Positions 5,480-11,950 of a stretch of 13,994 nucleotides of DNA are shown in pieces (position 1 is the stretch's first letter; every line of letters begins with the position of its first letter). This DNA is from Chloroflexota bacterium (GTDB lineage Bacteria; Chloroflexota; Dehalococcoidia; DSTF01; JACRBR01): assembly GCA_025355835.1 (NCBI GenBank), contig JANXYW010000322.1, forward strand, positions 1 through 13,994, in the 5' to 3' direction. A model generated the notes under the pieces. That model saw only the letters and a program-made list of their open reading frames with translations. It was not told the origin of the DNA and ran no database searches. Made by a program: the position numbers and the translations under genes.

Positions 5480-6364
5480 ATGAACCGCATCACCACCGCC
5501 GACATTCGCGAGATGAAGAAGCGCGGCCAGAAGATCGTCATGATGACGGCGTATGACTACCCGACCGCGCGTCTCGTGGACGAGGCCGGCGCCGACATGA
5601 TCCTCGTCGGCGATACGCTCGGCATGGTCGTGCTTGGCTACGATTCCACGCTGCCCGTGACCATGGAAGACATGATCCATCACACGAAGGCGGCCGTGCG
5701 CGGTTCGAAGCATGCGATGGTCGTCGGTGACATGCCGTTCATGAGCTACCAAACCGGCTGGCAGGACGCGATGCGCAACGCCGCGCGTTTCCTGCAGGAG
5801 ACCGAGTGCGGCGCCGTGAAGCTCGAAGGCGGCGTGCGGTCTGCCGAAATCGTGAAGAAGCTCGTCGAGGCCGGCATCCCCGTGATGGGGCACATCGGCC
5901 TGACGCCGCAGTCCGTCAATCAAGTCGGCGGTTGGAAGGTGCAGGGAAAGACGCCCGCGGCCGCCGTTCAGCTCATGCACGACGCCCAGGCGCTCGAACA
6001 GGCTGGCGCGTTCGCCATCGTCCTGGAACTTGTACCCGCGCCGCTCGCTGAGCTGCTCACCGGCCGACTCAGCGTCCCGACGATCGGCATCGGCGCCGGC
6101 GTCCACTGCGATGGTCAGGTGCAGGTCTTCCACGATCTGCTCGGCCTCTACGATGGGTTCGTCCCGAAACACGCCGGCCGCTACGCCGATGCAGGCGCGA
6201 TCATCCGCGACGCCGTCGCCCGCTACGCCGCCGACGTCCGCACCGGCGCCTTCCCCACCAACAAGCAGAGCTTCAAGATGGATCCTGCCGCCCTCGCCGA
6301 ACTCTCACCACTCACCAACACCGACCACCTCGCCCGCCGCCACGCCCTCGGCCTCGATGCCTGA
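5480..6364 (+). CDS. panB: 3-methyl-2-oxobutanoate hydroxymethyltransferase (ketopantoate synthase)
   Basis: Transfers a hydroxymethyl group from methylene-tetrahydrofolate to alpha-ketoisovalerate, the first committed step to pantoate. The ATG at 5480 has a strong GGAGGA 5 bases upstream and begins MNRITTADIREMKKRG as expected; the longer frame from 5438 is rejected. Visible family features: MMTAYDYPTA (21-30), the Mg-binding Asp45 (VGDTLGM) and Asp84 (VVGDMPF), KLEGG with Lys114 and Glu116, GHIGLTPQSV (137-146), the catalytic Glu183 in VLELVP, and TIGIGAG (201-207). It has 294 residues against about 265 for many homologues; the excess is a C-terminal tail. It should be cotranscribed with panD under the Pan leader. 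Confidence 0.97.
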   Translation: MNRITTADIREMKKRGQKIVMMTAYDYPTARLVDEAGADMILVGDTLGMVVLGYDSTLPVTMEDMIHHTKAAVRGSKHAMVVGDMPFMSYQTGWQDAMRNAARFLQETECGAVKLEGGVRSAEIVKKLVEAGIPVMGHIGLTPQSVNQVGGWKVQGKTPAAAVQLMHDAQALEQAGAFAIVLELVPAPLAELLTGRLSVPTIGIGAGVHCDGQVQVFHDLLGLYDGFVPKHAGRYADAGAIIRDAVARYAADVRTGAFPTNKQSFKMDPAALAELSPLTNTDHLARRHALGLDA

Positions 6365-6418
6365 TCGCGCACACATCGTCGTAGTAGAATCATCTCCCTC
6401 CGGTGCGCGCACCCGCGA

Positions 6419-6442
6419 TGTAGGACAGCCGCCCCCGGCTGT
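6419..6442 (+). repeat. GTAGG-led hairpin, copy 2
   Basis: TGTAGG leads into a 7-bp stem, ACAGCCG (6425-6431) with CGGCTGT (6436-6442), loop CCCC. It overlaps the foot of a following hairpin at 6441-6468. The layout is the same as the copies at 5446, 9675 and 9735. Confidence 0.6.
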
Positions 6443-6540
6443 TGTGCTCCGCAACGAGGCGGCACAACAATTTCCTGTAGGTCGCCGCTCCACGTTCGGC
6501 GAACTCGTTGGCCGCGAATCCACGCAACGGCCCCAGTCGC

Positions 6541-6599
6541 TCCTCCTCTCGGCGACGTGGAGAGGCGTGGCCGAAGGCCGGGATGAGGCGCTCGTCACG
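6541..6599 (+). repeat. REP-like double-hairpin element, copy B
   Basis: It starts with the same ten bases (TCCTCCTCTC) as copy A at 1461, keeps GTGGAGAGG, the GGCC-GAA-GGCC mini-hairpin (6569-6579), TGAGG and GCTCGT, and has the same orientation and overall length. The first stem is decayed to 6 bp (6545-6550 with 6560-6565). It ends 23 bases before panC. Confidence 0.75.
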
Positions 6600-6622
6600 C
6601 GCCGACACATCGCACCAACACC

Positions 6623-7459
6623 ATGCTCGTAACCCGCACCGTCGCCGACTTCCGCGCCTGGCGCGCAAGCGCGTCCGGCACACTCGGCCTCGTGCCGACG
6701 ATGGGCTACCTCCACGAAGGTCACCTATCGCTCGTCCGCGCAGCGAAGCGCGACAACGCCCGCACCGCCGTCACGATCTTCGTCAACCCAACGCAATTCG
6801 CGCCGAACGAAGATCTCGCGCGCTACCCGCGCGACGAAGCGCGCGATCTCGTGCTGCTCGAATCGGACGGCGTCGATGCCGTCTTCGCGCCGTCGCCGGA
6901 CGAGATGTATCGGCCGGATGCGAGCACGTTCGTCTCGGTCGAGAAGCTCACCGATCGACTGGAAGGAGCCAGCCGCCCGACGCACTTCCGCGGCGTTACG
7001 ACCATCGTGCTAAAGCTCTTCCAGATCGCCCAGCCCGATCGCGCGTACTTCGGTCGCAAGGACGCGCAGCAGCTCGCCGTCATCCGCCGCATGGTGCGTG
7101 ACCTCAATGTGCCGGTCGAGGTCGTTGGTTTGCCGATCGTCCGTGAGCCCGACGGCCTCGCGATGAGCAGCCGGAACGTCAACCTCACGCCGGAGCAGCG
7201 CCGCGCCGCACTGGTGCTCTCGAAGTCGCTCCGGCTTGCTGAGTCGCTCTTCGCCGCTGGCCAACGCGATGCGGAGGAGATTCGCGCGTCGATGCGGTCG
7301 CTGCTCGCCGCAGAACCGCTCGCGGTCCTCGACTACATCAGCGTCGCCGACGCCTCATCGCTCGACGAGCTCACGACTGTCGATCGCCCCGCGCTCGTCT
7401 CGCTCGCCGCCCGCTTCGGCGCCACGCGCCTCATCGACAACACGACGCTCGATCCGTAA
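6623..7459 (+). CDS. panC: Pantothenate synthetase (pantoate-beta-alanine ligase)
   Basis: Joins pantoate and beta-alanine with ATP to make pantothenate, uniting the panB and panD branches. It is a nucleotidyltransferase-fold enzyme: the HIGH-type motif is TMGYLHEGH (26-34), followed by IFVNPTQF (52-59), FGRKDAQQ (143-150; often FGEKD in homologues) and the KMSKS-like MSSRN (181-185). The 278-residue length is typical. The ATG at 6623 is the family start but has no Shine-Dalgarno sequence and no TANNNT box nearby. It lies 258 bases after panB, a long gap for an operon gene, filled by repeats; separate expression is possible. No panE/ketopantoate reductase gene is in the window, so that step is encoded elsewhere or done by IlvC. 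Confidence 0.97.
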   Translation: MLVTRTVADFRAWRASASGTLGLVPTMGYLHEGHLSLVRAAKRDNARTAVTIFVNPTQFAPNEDLARYPRDEARDLVLLESDGVDAVFAPSPDEMYRPDASTFVSVEKLTDRLEGASRPTHFRGVTTIVLKLFQIAQPDRAYFGRKDAQQLAVIRRMVRDLNVPVEVVGLPIVREPDGLAMSSRNVNLTPEQRRAALVLSKSLRLAESLFAAGQRDAEEIRASMRSLLAAEPLAVLDYISVADASSLDELTTVDRPALVSLAARFGATRLIDNTTLDP

Positions 7460-7535
7460 ACGGCTCCCGAGTATTGGCGGCGAGCGCTCGTGCGGACCTG
7501 CGTGACGTGAGCGGCTGTGCACCCCCGCGCAGCTT

Positions 7536-7543
7536 GGTACAAT
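7536..7543 (+). promoter_or_regulatory. Candidate extended -10 promoter for yebC-ruvC
   Basis: TGGTACAAT fits an extended -10 (TGN followed by TACAAT, 7538-7543). The -35 position is poor, as is common with extended -10 promoters. The predicted start near 7550 gives a leader of about 47 bases that includes the yebC ribosome-binding site. Confidence 0.45.
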
Positions 7544-7596
7544 GCGCCCACACGCAACCGAGCGCCGCCGAACAGCAAGGGAGTAGCCTCCAAGCC

Positions 7597-8346
7597 ATGT
7601 CCGGTCACTCAAAATGGTCCACGATCAAACGCCAGAAGGGCGTAGCTGACGCGCAGCGCGGCCAGGTCTTCACGAAGCTCTCGAAAGAGATCATCATGGC
7701 TGCGAAAGCCGGTGGTGGCGACCCTGCGGGCAACACGCGCCTTCGCCTCGCCGTCCAGAAGGCGAAAGAAAGCAACATGCCCGCCGACAACATCAAGCGC
7801 GCGATCGAGCGCGCGTCCGGCGGAGGCGATGGCGCTGACCTTGTCGAAATCACGTACGAGGGCTACGGTCCGGCCGGGACCGCCGTCCTCGTCGAAGTCG
7901 CGACGGACAATCGCAACCGAACCGTTGCCGAAGTGCGCAACGTGTTGACCCGCGCCGGCGGCAATCTCGGCGAGACTGGATCCGTCTCGTGGAACTTCGA
8001 GAATCGCGGTGTCATCATCGTCACGCCGAACGGCAAGGATCCCGACGACATCGCGCTCTACGCTATCGACGCGGGCGCCGAAGACGTGCAGGTCGGCGAC
8101 GGCTCGATCGATGTCTACACCGCGCCCGCGGATCTCGAGAAGGTGCGGAAGTCGCTCGAGGACAACGGCGTCACCGTCGATTCAGCGGAGGCTTCGCGCG
8201 TCCCAAAGACCACCGTCGCGCTCGACGAGAAGCACGCCGTCGCGATGCTCCGACTCGTCGAGAAGCTCGAAGCCATCGACGACGTGCAGAAGGTCTACTT
8301 CAACGCCGACATCAGCGACGACGTGTTCGCGTCGTACGCCGGATAG
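7597..8346 (+). CDS. yebC: YebC/PmpR-family protein (TACO1 type)
   Basis: The start MSGHSKWSTIKRQKG (residues 1-15) and the three-domain YebC layout are unmistakable: an N-terminal helical domain with QRGQVFTKLSKEI and NMPADNIKRAIERASG, then YEGYGPAGTAVLVEVATDN and GGNLGETGSVSWNF. Family members were long annotated as transcription regulators; more recent work supports a ribosome-associated role relieving translation stalling, so the function here is by family only. The protein has 249 residues, the usual length. AAGGGAG lies 13 bases before the ATG, a rather long spacing. The open frame extends upstream to 7474, but the family N-terminus and the promoter lie inside that extension. The ruvC start is 2 bases past its stop, implying cotranscription and coupling, a common bacterial pairing. 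Confidence 0.97.
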   Translation: MSGHSKWSTIKRQKGVADAQRGQVFTKLSKEIIMAAKAGGGDPAGNTRLRLAVQKAKESNMPADNIKRAIERASGGGDGADLVEITYEGYGPAGTAVLVEVATDNRNRTVAEVRNVLTRAGGNLGETGSVSWNFENRGVIIVTPNGKDPDDIALYAIDAGAEDVQVGDGSIDVYTAPADLEKVRKSLEDNGVTVDSAEASRVPKTTVALDEKHAVAMLRLVEKLEAIDDVQKVYFNADISDDVFASYAG

Positions 8347-8348
8347 CG

Positions 8349-8909
8349 ATGCCGGACGGCGCACAGCCGGCAATCATCCTCGGCATCGACCCTGGCACCC
8401 GCTTCACCGGCTGGGGCGTCGTACGCCTGGACGGCCCCGATCCGCGCGCCGTCGATTGCGATGTCATCGCCCCGAAAGCGCGGCTGCCACTCGAACAGCG
8501 CCTCGCGTACATCTTCACAGAGCTAGGTGACATAATCGCCCGATTCGCACCGTCGGTGGTCGCGGTCGAAGAGCCGTTCGTGGGCGAAAACGTCCGCTCC
8601 GCCATGGCCGTCGGCGAAGCCCGCACGGTCGCGATGCTTGCCGCTACGCTCGCCGGGCTGCCGGTCTTCCACTATCCGCCGGCTCGTGTGAAGCAGATGG
8701 TCGCCGGCTACGGGCAGGGTGAGAAGTCGCAGGTGCGCGAGATGTTGCGCCTCCAACTCGGCATGGAGACCGCCCCGGAAGACCTCAACGCCAGCGACGC
8801 GCTGGCCGTCGCCCTCTGCCACGCGATGCATCACCGAGCGGGAACCCTCATCGCCGCGGCCGACGCGGCAGCTCCAGCGCCTCGTCAAGTCCGTCGGCGA
8901 GCCATCTAA
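8349..8909 (+). CDS. ruvC: Crossover junction endodeoxyribonuclease RuvC
   Basis: Holliday-junction resolvase that acts with RuvAB in recombination. The RNase H-like fold is visible as ILGIDPGTRFTGWGV with catalytic Asp14, VVAVEEPFVGENV with Glu74, and NASDALAVALCHA with Asp150. The position three residues before the last Asp, an Asp in E. coli and His in Thermus, is Asn147 here. ARVKQMVAGYGQGEKSQV (112-129) is the conserved substrate-contact region. The 186-residue length is slightly above usual because of an Ala/Pro/Arg-rich end. The ATG at 8349 is 2 bases after the yebC stop. No ruvA or ruvB follows; they must be elsewhere. A longer frame beginning at 7989 is a chance extension through yebC. 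Confidence 0.95.
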   Translation: MPDGAQPAIILGIDPGTRFTGWGVVRLDGPDPRAVDCDVIAPKARLPLEQRLAYIFTELGDIIARFAPSVVAVEEPFVGENVRSAMAVGEARTVAMLAATLAGLPVFHYPPARVKQMVAGYGQGEKSQVREMLRLQLGMETAPEDLNASDALAVALCHAMHHRAGTLIAAADAAAPAPRQVRRRAI

Positions 8910-9027
8910 GCCCGTCGGAATCTGAAATCTCTTCCAAACTCGTCCTTGACATGGGTAACGCATTTCTCATTTCAGGCGTTCTACTCTCTGAACGGCCGAC
9001 GTGAAGGCCCACAAGGAATTGGAGCAC

Positions 9028-9534
9028 ATGGCCCTCAACCCCGCGACTTACTCGACCCGCTCACTTTCGCTTCTGATGTTCGCTCTCTTCGCCGGCGCCG
9101 CGCTCTGGCTCCTCGCTCCGTCCGGACTCGGATTCTCGGGTTCCGGCTCCGGCAACGGCGGCAGCGCCTCCGCCGGTCTCCCATCGTCCGTGAAAGTCGA
9201 TGGAACGGTCCAGGTCGAGTCCCACGACAACATCGTCACCCGGCTGGTCGTCCCGTTGAGCCTGCGCGGTTCGCAGGGCATCGCCATCACGAACGACGCG
9301 AAGCTCCGCGCCGAGACCGCCATGAGCGACACCGCCGCGGCCGCTGTACCTGCAACCTTCTCGGTCGCCTGGCTCGATGGGAACGGCGACAGCATCCTCG
9401 ACGCCGGCGAGCACGCGGTCCTGACCGTTGACCTGCCCGCCGTCTCGACGATTCACCCCGGCAATCCGCTCGACCTCGTCCTCAAGTCCGCCGACGGCGC
9501 CACGCTCACCATCGAGAACGTGCTCGGCAACTAG
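9028..9534 (+). CDS. Secreted/anchored protein with archaellin-like beta domain
   Basis: The ATG at 9028 follows AAGGA and GGAG; a GTG at 9001 in frame would add nine residues. Residues 11-32 form one hydrophobic segment (SLSLLMFALFAGAALWLLAP), then a Gly/Ser linker (36-50), then about 115 residues of predicted beta structure. The order VKVDGTVQVES, VTRLVVPLSLRGSQGIAI, FSVAWLDGNGDSILDAGE and AVLTVDLPA, ending in a hydrophobic G-x-x-L-T-I-E strand, resembles the outer domain of archaeal-type flagellins (archaellins). DGNGDSILDAGE (117-128) has the acidic spacing of a calcium-binding loop. It lacks the class III signal (a charged-Gly cleavage site followed by a long hydrophobic helix), so it may be an anchored paralogue rather than a filament subunit. 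Confidence in the coding call is high, in the family moderate. Confidence 0.75.
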   Translation: MALNPATYSTRSLSLLMFALFAGAALWLLAPSGLGFSGSGSGNGGSASAGLPSSVKVDGTVQVESHDNIVTRLVVPLSLRGSQGIAITNDAKLRAETAMSDTAAAAVPATFSVAWLDGNGDSILDAGEHAVLTVDLPAVSTIHPGNPLDLVLKSADGATLTIENVLGN

Positions 9535-9563
9535 CGCCTAACCCCGCATACCACTGGCGGCTC

Positions 9564-9601
9564 GCTTCAAGCTCCCTCTATCGGAGGAGGGAGCTTGAGG
9601 C
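9564..9601. terminator. Strong inverted repeat after the archaellin-like gene
   Basis: An 11-bp perfect core stem (9568-9578 with 9587-9597, CAAGCTCCCTC and complement) extends to 15 bp with one G-T pair (9564-9601); the loop has 8 bases. It lies 29 bases after the stop, between convergent genes, so it may terminate in either direction. No long T-run follows. Confidence 0.65.
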
Positions 9602-9608
9602 ACCACAC

Positions 9609-9648
9609 AAAGAACCAGGGCGTATCTCGGCCGAGAACCCTGGTTCTT
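9609..9648. terminator. Second inverted repeat between convergent genes
   Basis: An 11-bp perfect stem, AAGAACCAGGG (9610-9620) with its complement (9638-9648), encloses a 12-base palindrome TCTCGGCCGAGA. On the minus strand a T-rich stretch (TTCTTTGTGTGG) follows, so it may end the Nudix transcript; on the plus strand it backs up the 9564 hairpin. Confidence 0.6.
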
Positions 9649-9674
9649 CTGTCGTCCGTGCGCAGATAGCCAAC

Positions 9675-9698
9675 GTAGGGGCACGCGGTGGCGTGCCC
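9675..9698 (+). repeat. GTAGG-led hairpin, copy 3
   Basis: GTAG is followed by an 8-bp perfect stem GGGCACGC (9679-9686) with GCGTGCCC (9691-9698), loop GGTG. It lies between the terminators and copy 4, in non-coding sequence. Confidence 0.65.
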
Positions 9699-9734
9699 GT
9701 GCGGGCGCAACTCCCCAAGCGCGAAGCGGAAACC

Positions 9735-9760
9735 GTAGGGGCAGCCCCACGTGGCCGCCC
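9735..9760 (+). repeat. GTAGG-led hairpin, copy 4
   Basis: GTAG is followed by GGGCAGCC and, after a CCACGT-containing loop, GGCCGCCC; the 8-bp stem has one mismatch. It lies 37 bases after copy 3 in the same orientation. Confidence 0.55.
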
Positions 9761-9822
9761 GCGCTCGGCGATAGAACCCGCATTTGGCGCCGGTCGCCCC
9801 GTCGCTCGACCGCGACTCGCGC

Positions 9823-10359
9823 TTACGCTCGCCCGACGTGCCGCAGGTACATCAACAACGCCGCGATGCTCTTCGCGTCGCAGATCTCACCCGAATCGAC
9901 GAACGCCAACGCATCGTCAAGCGTCACCCGCTCCAGCACGAGATTCTCGTCCTCGTCGGCATCCAGCGGGTCCTCGACGAGATCGCGCGCCACATACATA
10001 TGCTGATACTCGTCCGAATACCCCGGCGCCAGAAACAGCCCGCCGATGCGCGTCAGCGCCCCGCGAAAGCCCGTCTCCTCGCGCAACTCCCGCAGGGCAG
10101 CGTCCTCGGGAGAAGCATCGCGCTCGTCGACGCCGCCGGCAGGCAATTCGAGCAGCCATCGCCGGACCGGGTGCCGATACTGCCGCACCATCAAGAGCAG
10201 TCCATCGCCATCGACCGGCACCAGCACCACCGCTACGCCGTACTCGACGACCACGCGATCGTACGTCGTGCCGCCAGCCTCGCGCAGTGAGTCCACCCGC
10301 AGGTCGAGAATAGAAGACTCGAACGCCCGCCGACTAGCAACTACCTCAGGAATGTCCAT
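9823..10359 (-). CDS. Nudix hydrolase, ADP-ribose pyrophosphatase type
   Basis: Predicted to hydrolyse ADP-ribose or a related nucleoside diphosphate sugar. RQYRHPVRRWLLELPAGG (59-76) is the typical entry to the Nudix box in this subfamily; the box ends in RELREETGF (90-98) with the catalytic Glu94 and Glu95. The GX5E Glu that opens the metal-binding loop is replaced by Ala82, with Asp81 beside it. The downstream segment FLAPGYSDE (109-117) is characteristic of ADP-ribose pyrophosphatases. The ATG at 10359 gives 178 residues, the normal size; the frame stays open upstream to 10491, but that part runs through a repeat and matches nothing. It is 62 bases downstream of the GNAT gene on the same strand. 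Confidence 0.9.
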   Translation of the reverse strand: MDIPEVVASRRAFESSILDLRVDSLREAGGTTYDRVVVEYGVAVVLVPVDGDGLLLMVRQYRHPVRRWLLELPAGGVDERDASPEDAALRELREETGFRGALTRIGGLFLAPGYSDEYQHMYVARDLVEDPLDADEDENLVLERVTLDDALAFVDSGEICDAKSIAALLMYLRHVGRA

Positions 10360-10390
10360 CAATCCAACCCGCCTCAACCCGATCTGTTCC

Positions 10391-10408
10391 AATCGGTGAA
10401 ATCTGTGG
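10391..10408 (+). repeat. Nonamer repeat (AATCTGTGG type), copy 2
   Basis: Two clear 9-base units, AATCGGTGA and AATCTGTGG, are followed by ATG. The 14-base string GAAATCTGTGGATG is shared exactly with the array at 12029. It lies in the 62-base gap between the GNAT and Nudix genes. Confidence 0.6.
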
Positions 10409-10421
10409 ATGACCCGACCGG

Positions 10422-10892
10422 CTACAGCGTCCGAACCATCGCGATCTCGTTGCAGCCTGGGAACTTCGGGCAGCGATAGCACTCGCCCCACACTTTGCGC
10501 GGCAGCGTCATCACGTCCGCTTGCGCGAACCCGAGCCGCTCGAAGAACGCCGGCCGGTACGTCAGCGCGAACGCGGTCGTCAGCCCGATGCCGCGTGCCT
10601 CATCCAGGCACGCTTCGACGATCCGCGCGCCCAGTCGTTGTCCCTGCAGATCCTCGCGTACCGCCAGCGACTTGATCTCGGCGAGGTCCTCCCACAGGAT
10701 ATGCAGCCCGCCGCACGCTACCGCAGCGCTCGTCTCGTCGCGCACGACGTAGAAGTCGCGCAGGTTCTCGTACACCTCGGCCATCGTACGGGGCAGCATC
10801 TCGCCTTTACGCGCAAAGGTGTTCACCAAATCGTGAATCGCCTGCGCATCAGCGATGGATGCCCGTACAAGTTGATATGCCGAAGTCGTCAT
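10422..10892 (-). CDS. GNAT N-acetyltransferase with C-terminal Cys cluster (ArgA-like)
   Basis: The acetyl-CoA signature SLAVREDLQGQRLGARIVE (75-93) matches the GNAT motif A (QGxxLG), and YRPAFFERLGF (112-122) is the usual C-terminal element. The last 20 residues hold C138, C141 and C147 in ECYRCPKFPGC, a feature of a subset of short amino-acid N-acetyltransferases related to the stand-alone glutamate acetyltransferases (short ArgA). Acetylation of glutamate for arginine synthesis is thus a reasonable but unproven guess. The ATG at 10892 starts just before the first beta strand (YQLVRASIADA) and gives 156 residues; a longer frame to 10949 crosses a hairpin and is rejected. No clear ribosome-binding site. 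Confidence 0.88.
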   Translation of the reverse strand: MTTSAYQLVRASIADAQAIHDLVNTFARKGEMLPRTMAEVYENLRDFYVVRDETSAAVACGGLHILWEDLAEIKSLAVREDLQGQRLGARIVEACLDEARGIGLTTAFALTYRPAFFERLGFAQADVMTLPRKVWGECYRCPKFPGCNEIAMVRTL

Positions 10893-10911
10893 CACGCTCT
10901 TCGATCTAAGG

Positions 10912-10931
10912 GAGCGGGCACGCGCCCGCTC
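10912..10931. repeat. Inverted repeat upstream of GNAT gene
   Basis: A perfect 8-bp stem GAGCGGGC (10912-10919) with GCCCGCTC (10924-10931) and a 4-base loop ACGC lies 19 bases upstream of the GNAT start on the minus strand. A TACAGT box further upstream could be a -10, putting the hairpin in the 5' leader. Confidence 0.5.
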
Positions 10932-10964
10932 GAAGAAGAACTGTAGCATGTGGGCTGCTGGTTC

Positions 10965-10991
10965 ACCGCAGAGTCGCAGAGAGCGCGGAGG
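10965..10991 (+). repeat. Degenerate nonamer array (CGCAGAG type), plus orientation
   Basis: Three 9-base units ACCGCAGAG, TCGCAGAGA and GCGCGGAGG start at 10965, 10974 and 10983, preceded by TTC. The series matches the minus-strand copy at 4789-4815 unit for unit, with few changes. It lies in the 190-base gap between nadK and the GNAT gene, which holds no gene. Confidence 0.65.
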
Positions 10992-11082
10992 GATGTGGGG
11001 GGATTGTTATCGAACTTTGGTGGACGGAGGGCGGGGTTGATGAGGCGGTTGGAGGGCGGTACTTATCGTCCGTGAAGGTAGC

Positions 11083-11919
11083 CTACTCGCTCAGCCAGTT
11101 CAGCCGACGCCCGACGCGCACATAGAAATCGCCCGGCGATCCCAACCGCAAGAAGCGCGCCGTGTGCTCGCTCGTCTGCACGCGCACGATGTCGCCGCCC
11201 GCGAGGTCCATGTCGGGCTGGCCGTCGACGCTGAGGATCGCCTGCTGCCGCGCCGCGATCTCGATCTCGACGCGCGCGCCCTCCGGCAGCACGATGCTGT
11301 TCGCCGGCGCCAGATGTGGCGCCACCGGCGTCACGATGATCTCGCGCGACTCCGGGTGCATGATCGGCCCGCCGACGCTCAGCGAATACGCCGTGCTGCC
11401 CGTAGCCGTCGCGGCGATGACGCCGTCCGCGCGATAGCTGCCGATCGTCGTGTGATCCGTCCGCACCGCGAACTGCACCGTGCGGCCGATTGCCGCGCGC
11501 CCCACGACGACATCGTTGAGCGCGTGGAAGTGCTCGCTCATCTCCTCACCCGCGCGGATCGTCTCCGTCTCGATCATCGTCCGCTGCTCGATGCGCCCGC
11601 CGCCGTCGACGATCTCGTCGGCGCGCTCGAAGAACTGCGGCGCGGTCACCTCCGTCAGGAAGCCGATGCGGCCGAGATTGATCCCGAGCAGTACAACCGG
11701 ATGCGGGATCACCGCGCGCGCGGCGCGCAGGACGGTGCCATCGCCGCCGCAGCAGATGATCAGTTCCGTGCCTTCGACGTGCTGCTCGCGCGCCCCATCA
11801 TCCCACGCCGAAGCAACCCACAACTCGGGCACGCGTCCAGCAAGTCGCTGCCGCACTTCCTCAGCCACACCCAACGCGGCCTGCGACTTAGGGTGATACG
11901 TGATCCCAACCTTCTTCAT
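11083..11919 (-). CDS. nadK: NAD kinase
   Basis: Phosphorylates NAD to NADP using ATP or polyphosphate, the only route to NADP. Motifs in order: CCGGDGTVLRAAR with the GGDGT at 58-62 and catalytic Asp60, LLGINLGRIGFL, LNDVVV, the glycine-rich RADGVIAATATGSTAYS, GGPIMHP, and SVDGQ near the C-terminus. The 278-residue length is typical. The ATG at 11919 starts MKKVGITYHP, the usual first beta strand; the frame is open upstream to 12171 but that part overlaps tlyA and matches nothing. A TATCGT box 7 bases before the ATG suggests a leaderless start. It follows tlyA on the same strand, an order common in bacteria (tlyA-nadK, often with recN, which is not here). Confidence 0.97.
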   Translation of the reverse strand: MKKVGITYHPKSQAALGVAEEVRQRLAGRVPELWVASAWDDGAREQHVEGTELIICCGGDGTVLRAARAVIPHPVVLLGINLGRIGFLTEVTAPQFFERADEIVDGGGRIEQRTMIETETIRAGEEMSEHFHALNDVVVGRAAIGRTVQFAVRTDHTTIGSYRADGVIAATATGSTAYSLSVGGPIMHPESREIIVTPVAPHLAPANSIVLPEGARVEIEIAARQQAILSVDGQPDMDLAGGDIVRVQTSEHTARFLRLGSPGDFYVRVGRRLNWLSE

Positions 11920-11926
11920 GGAACTC

Positions 11927-11932
11927 ACGATA
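11927..11932 (-). promoter_or_regulatory. Candidate -10 box for leaderless nadK transcript
   Basis: On the minus strand TATCGT lies 7 bases before the nadK ATG, with no Shine-Dalgarno sequence in the gap and no clear -35 hexamer. Cotranscription from tlyA is an alternative. Confidence 0.35.
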
Positions 11933-11950
11933 GCACAGCCACAGAACGAT

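Larger units (their letters stand above)
6365..6622. other. Hairpin-rich gap separating panB from panC
   Basis: This 258-base stretch holds no plausible gene. In order it contains a possible TAGAAT -10 box at 6385-6390 without a good -35, a GTAGG-led hairpin (6419-6442), a second hairpin (6441-6452 with 6459-6468, two-base bulge), and REP-like copy B (6541-6599). No T-run terminator is visible, so read-through from panB into panC is possible. Confidence 0.6.

Noticed and set aside
7989..8348. Long upstream extension of the ruvC frame through yebC
   Set aside because: It overlaps most of the yebC 3' half; the RuvC fold starts at the ATG at 8349 and the extension is Arg-rich nonsense.
8946..8985. 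TTGACA at 8946 as a promoter for the archaellin-like gene
   Set aside because: The -35 is perfect but no acceptable -10 occurs at 16-18 bases spacing; TACTCT at 8982 is too far away. It may still be a promoter, but I cannot support it.
9664..9800. CRISPR-like pair of GTAGGGGC repeats
   Set aside because: Only two copies with different hairpin stems are close together, there are no regular spacers or cas genes, and other copies are dispersed.
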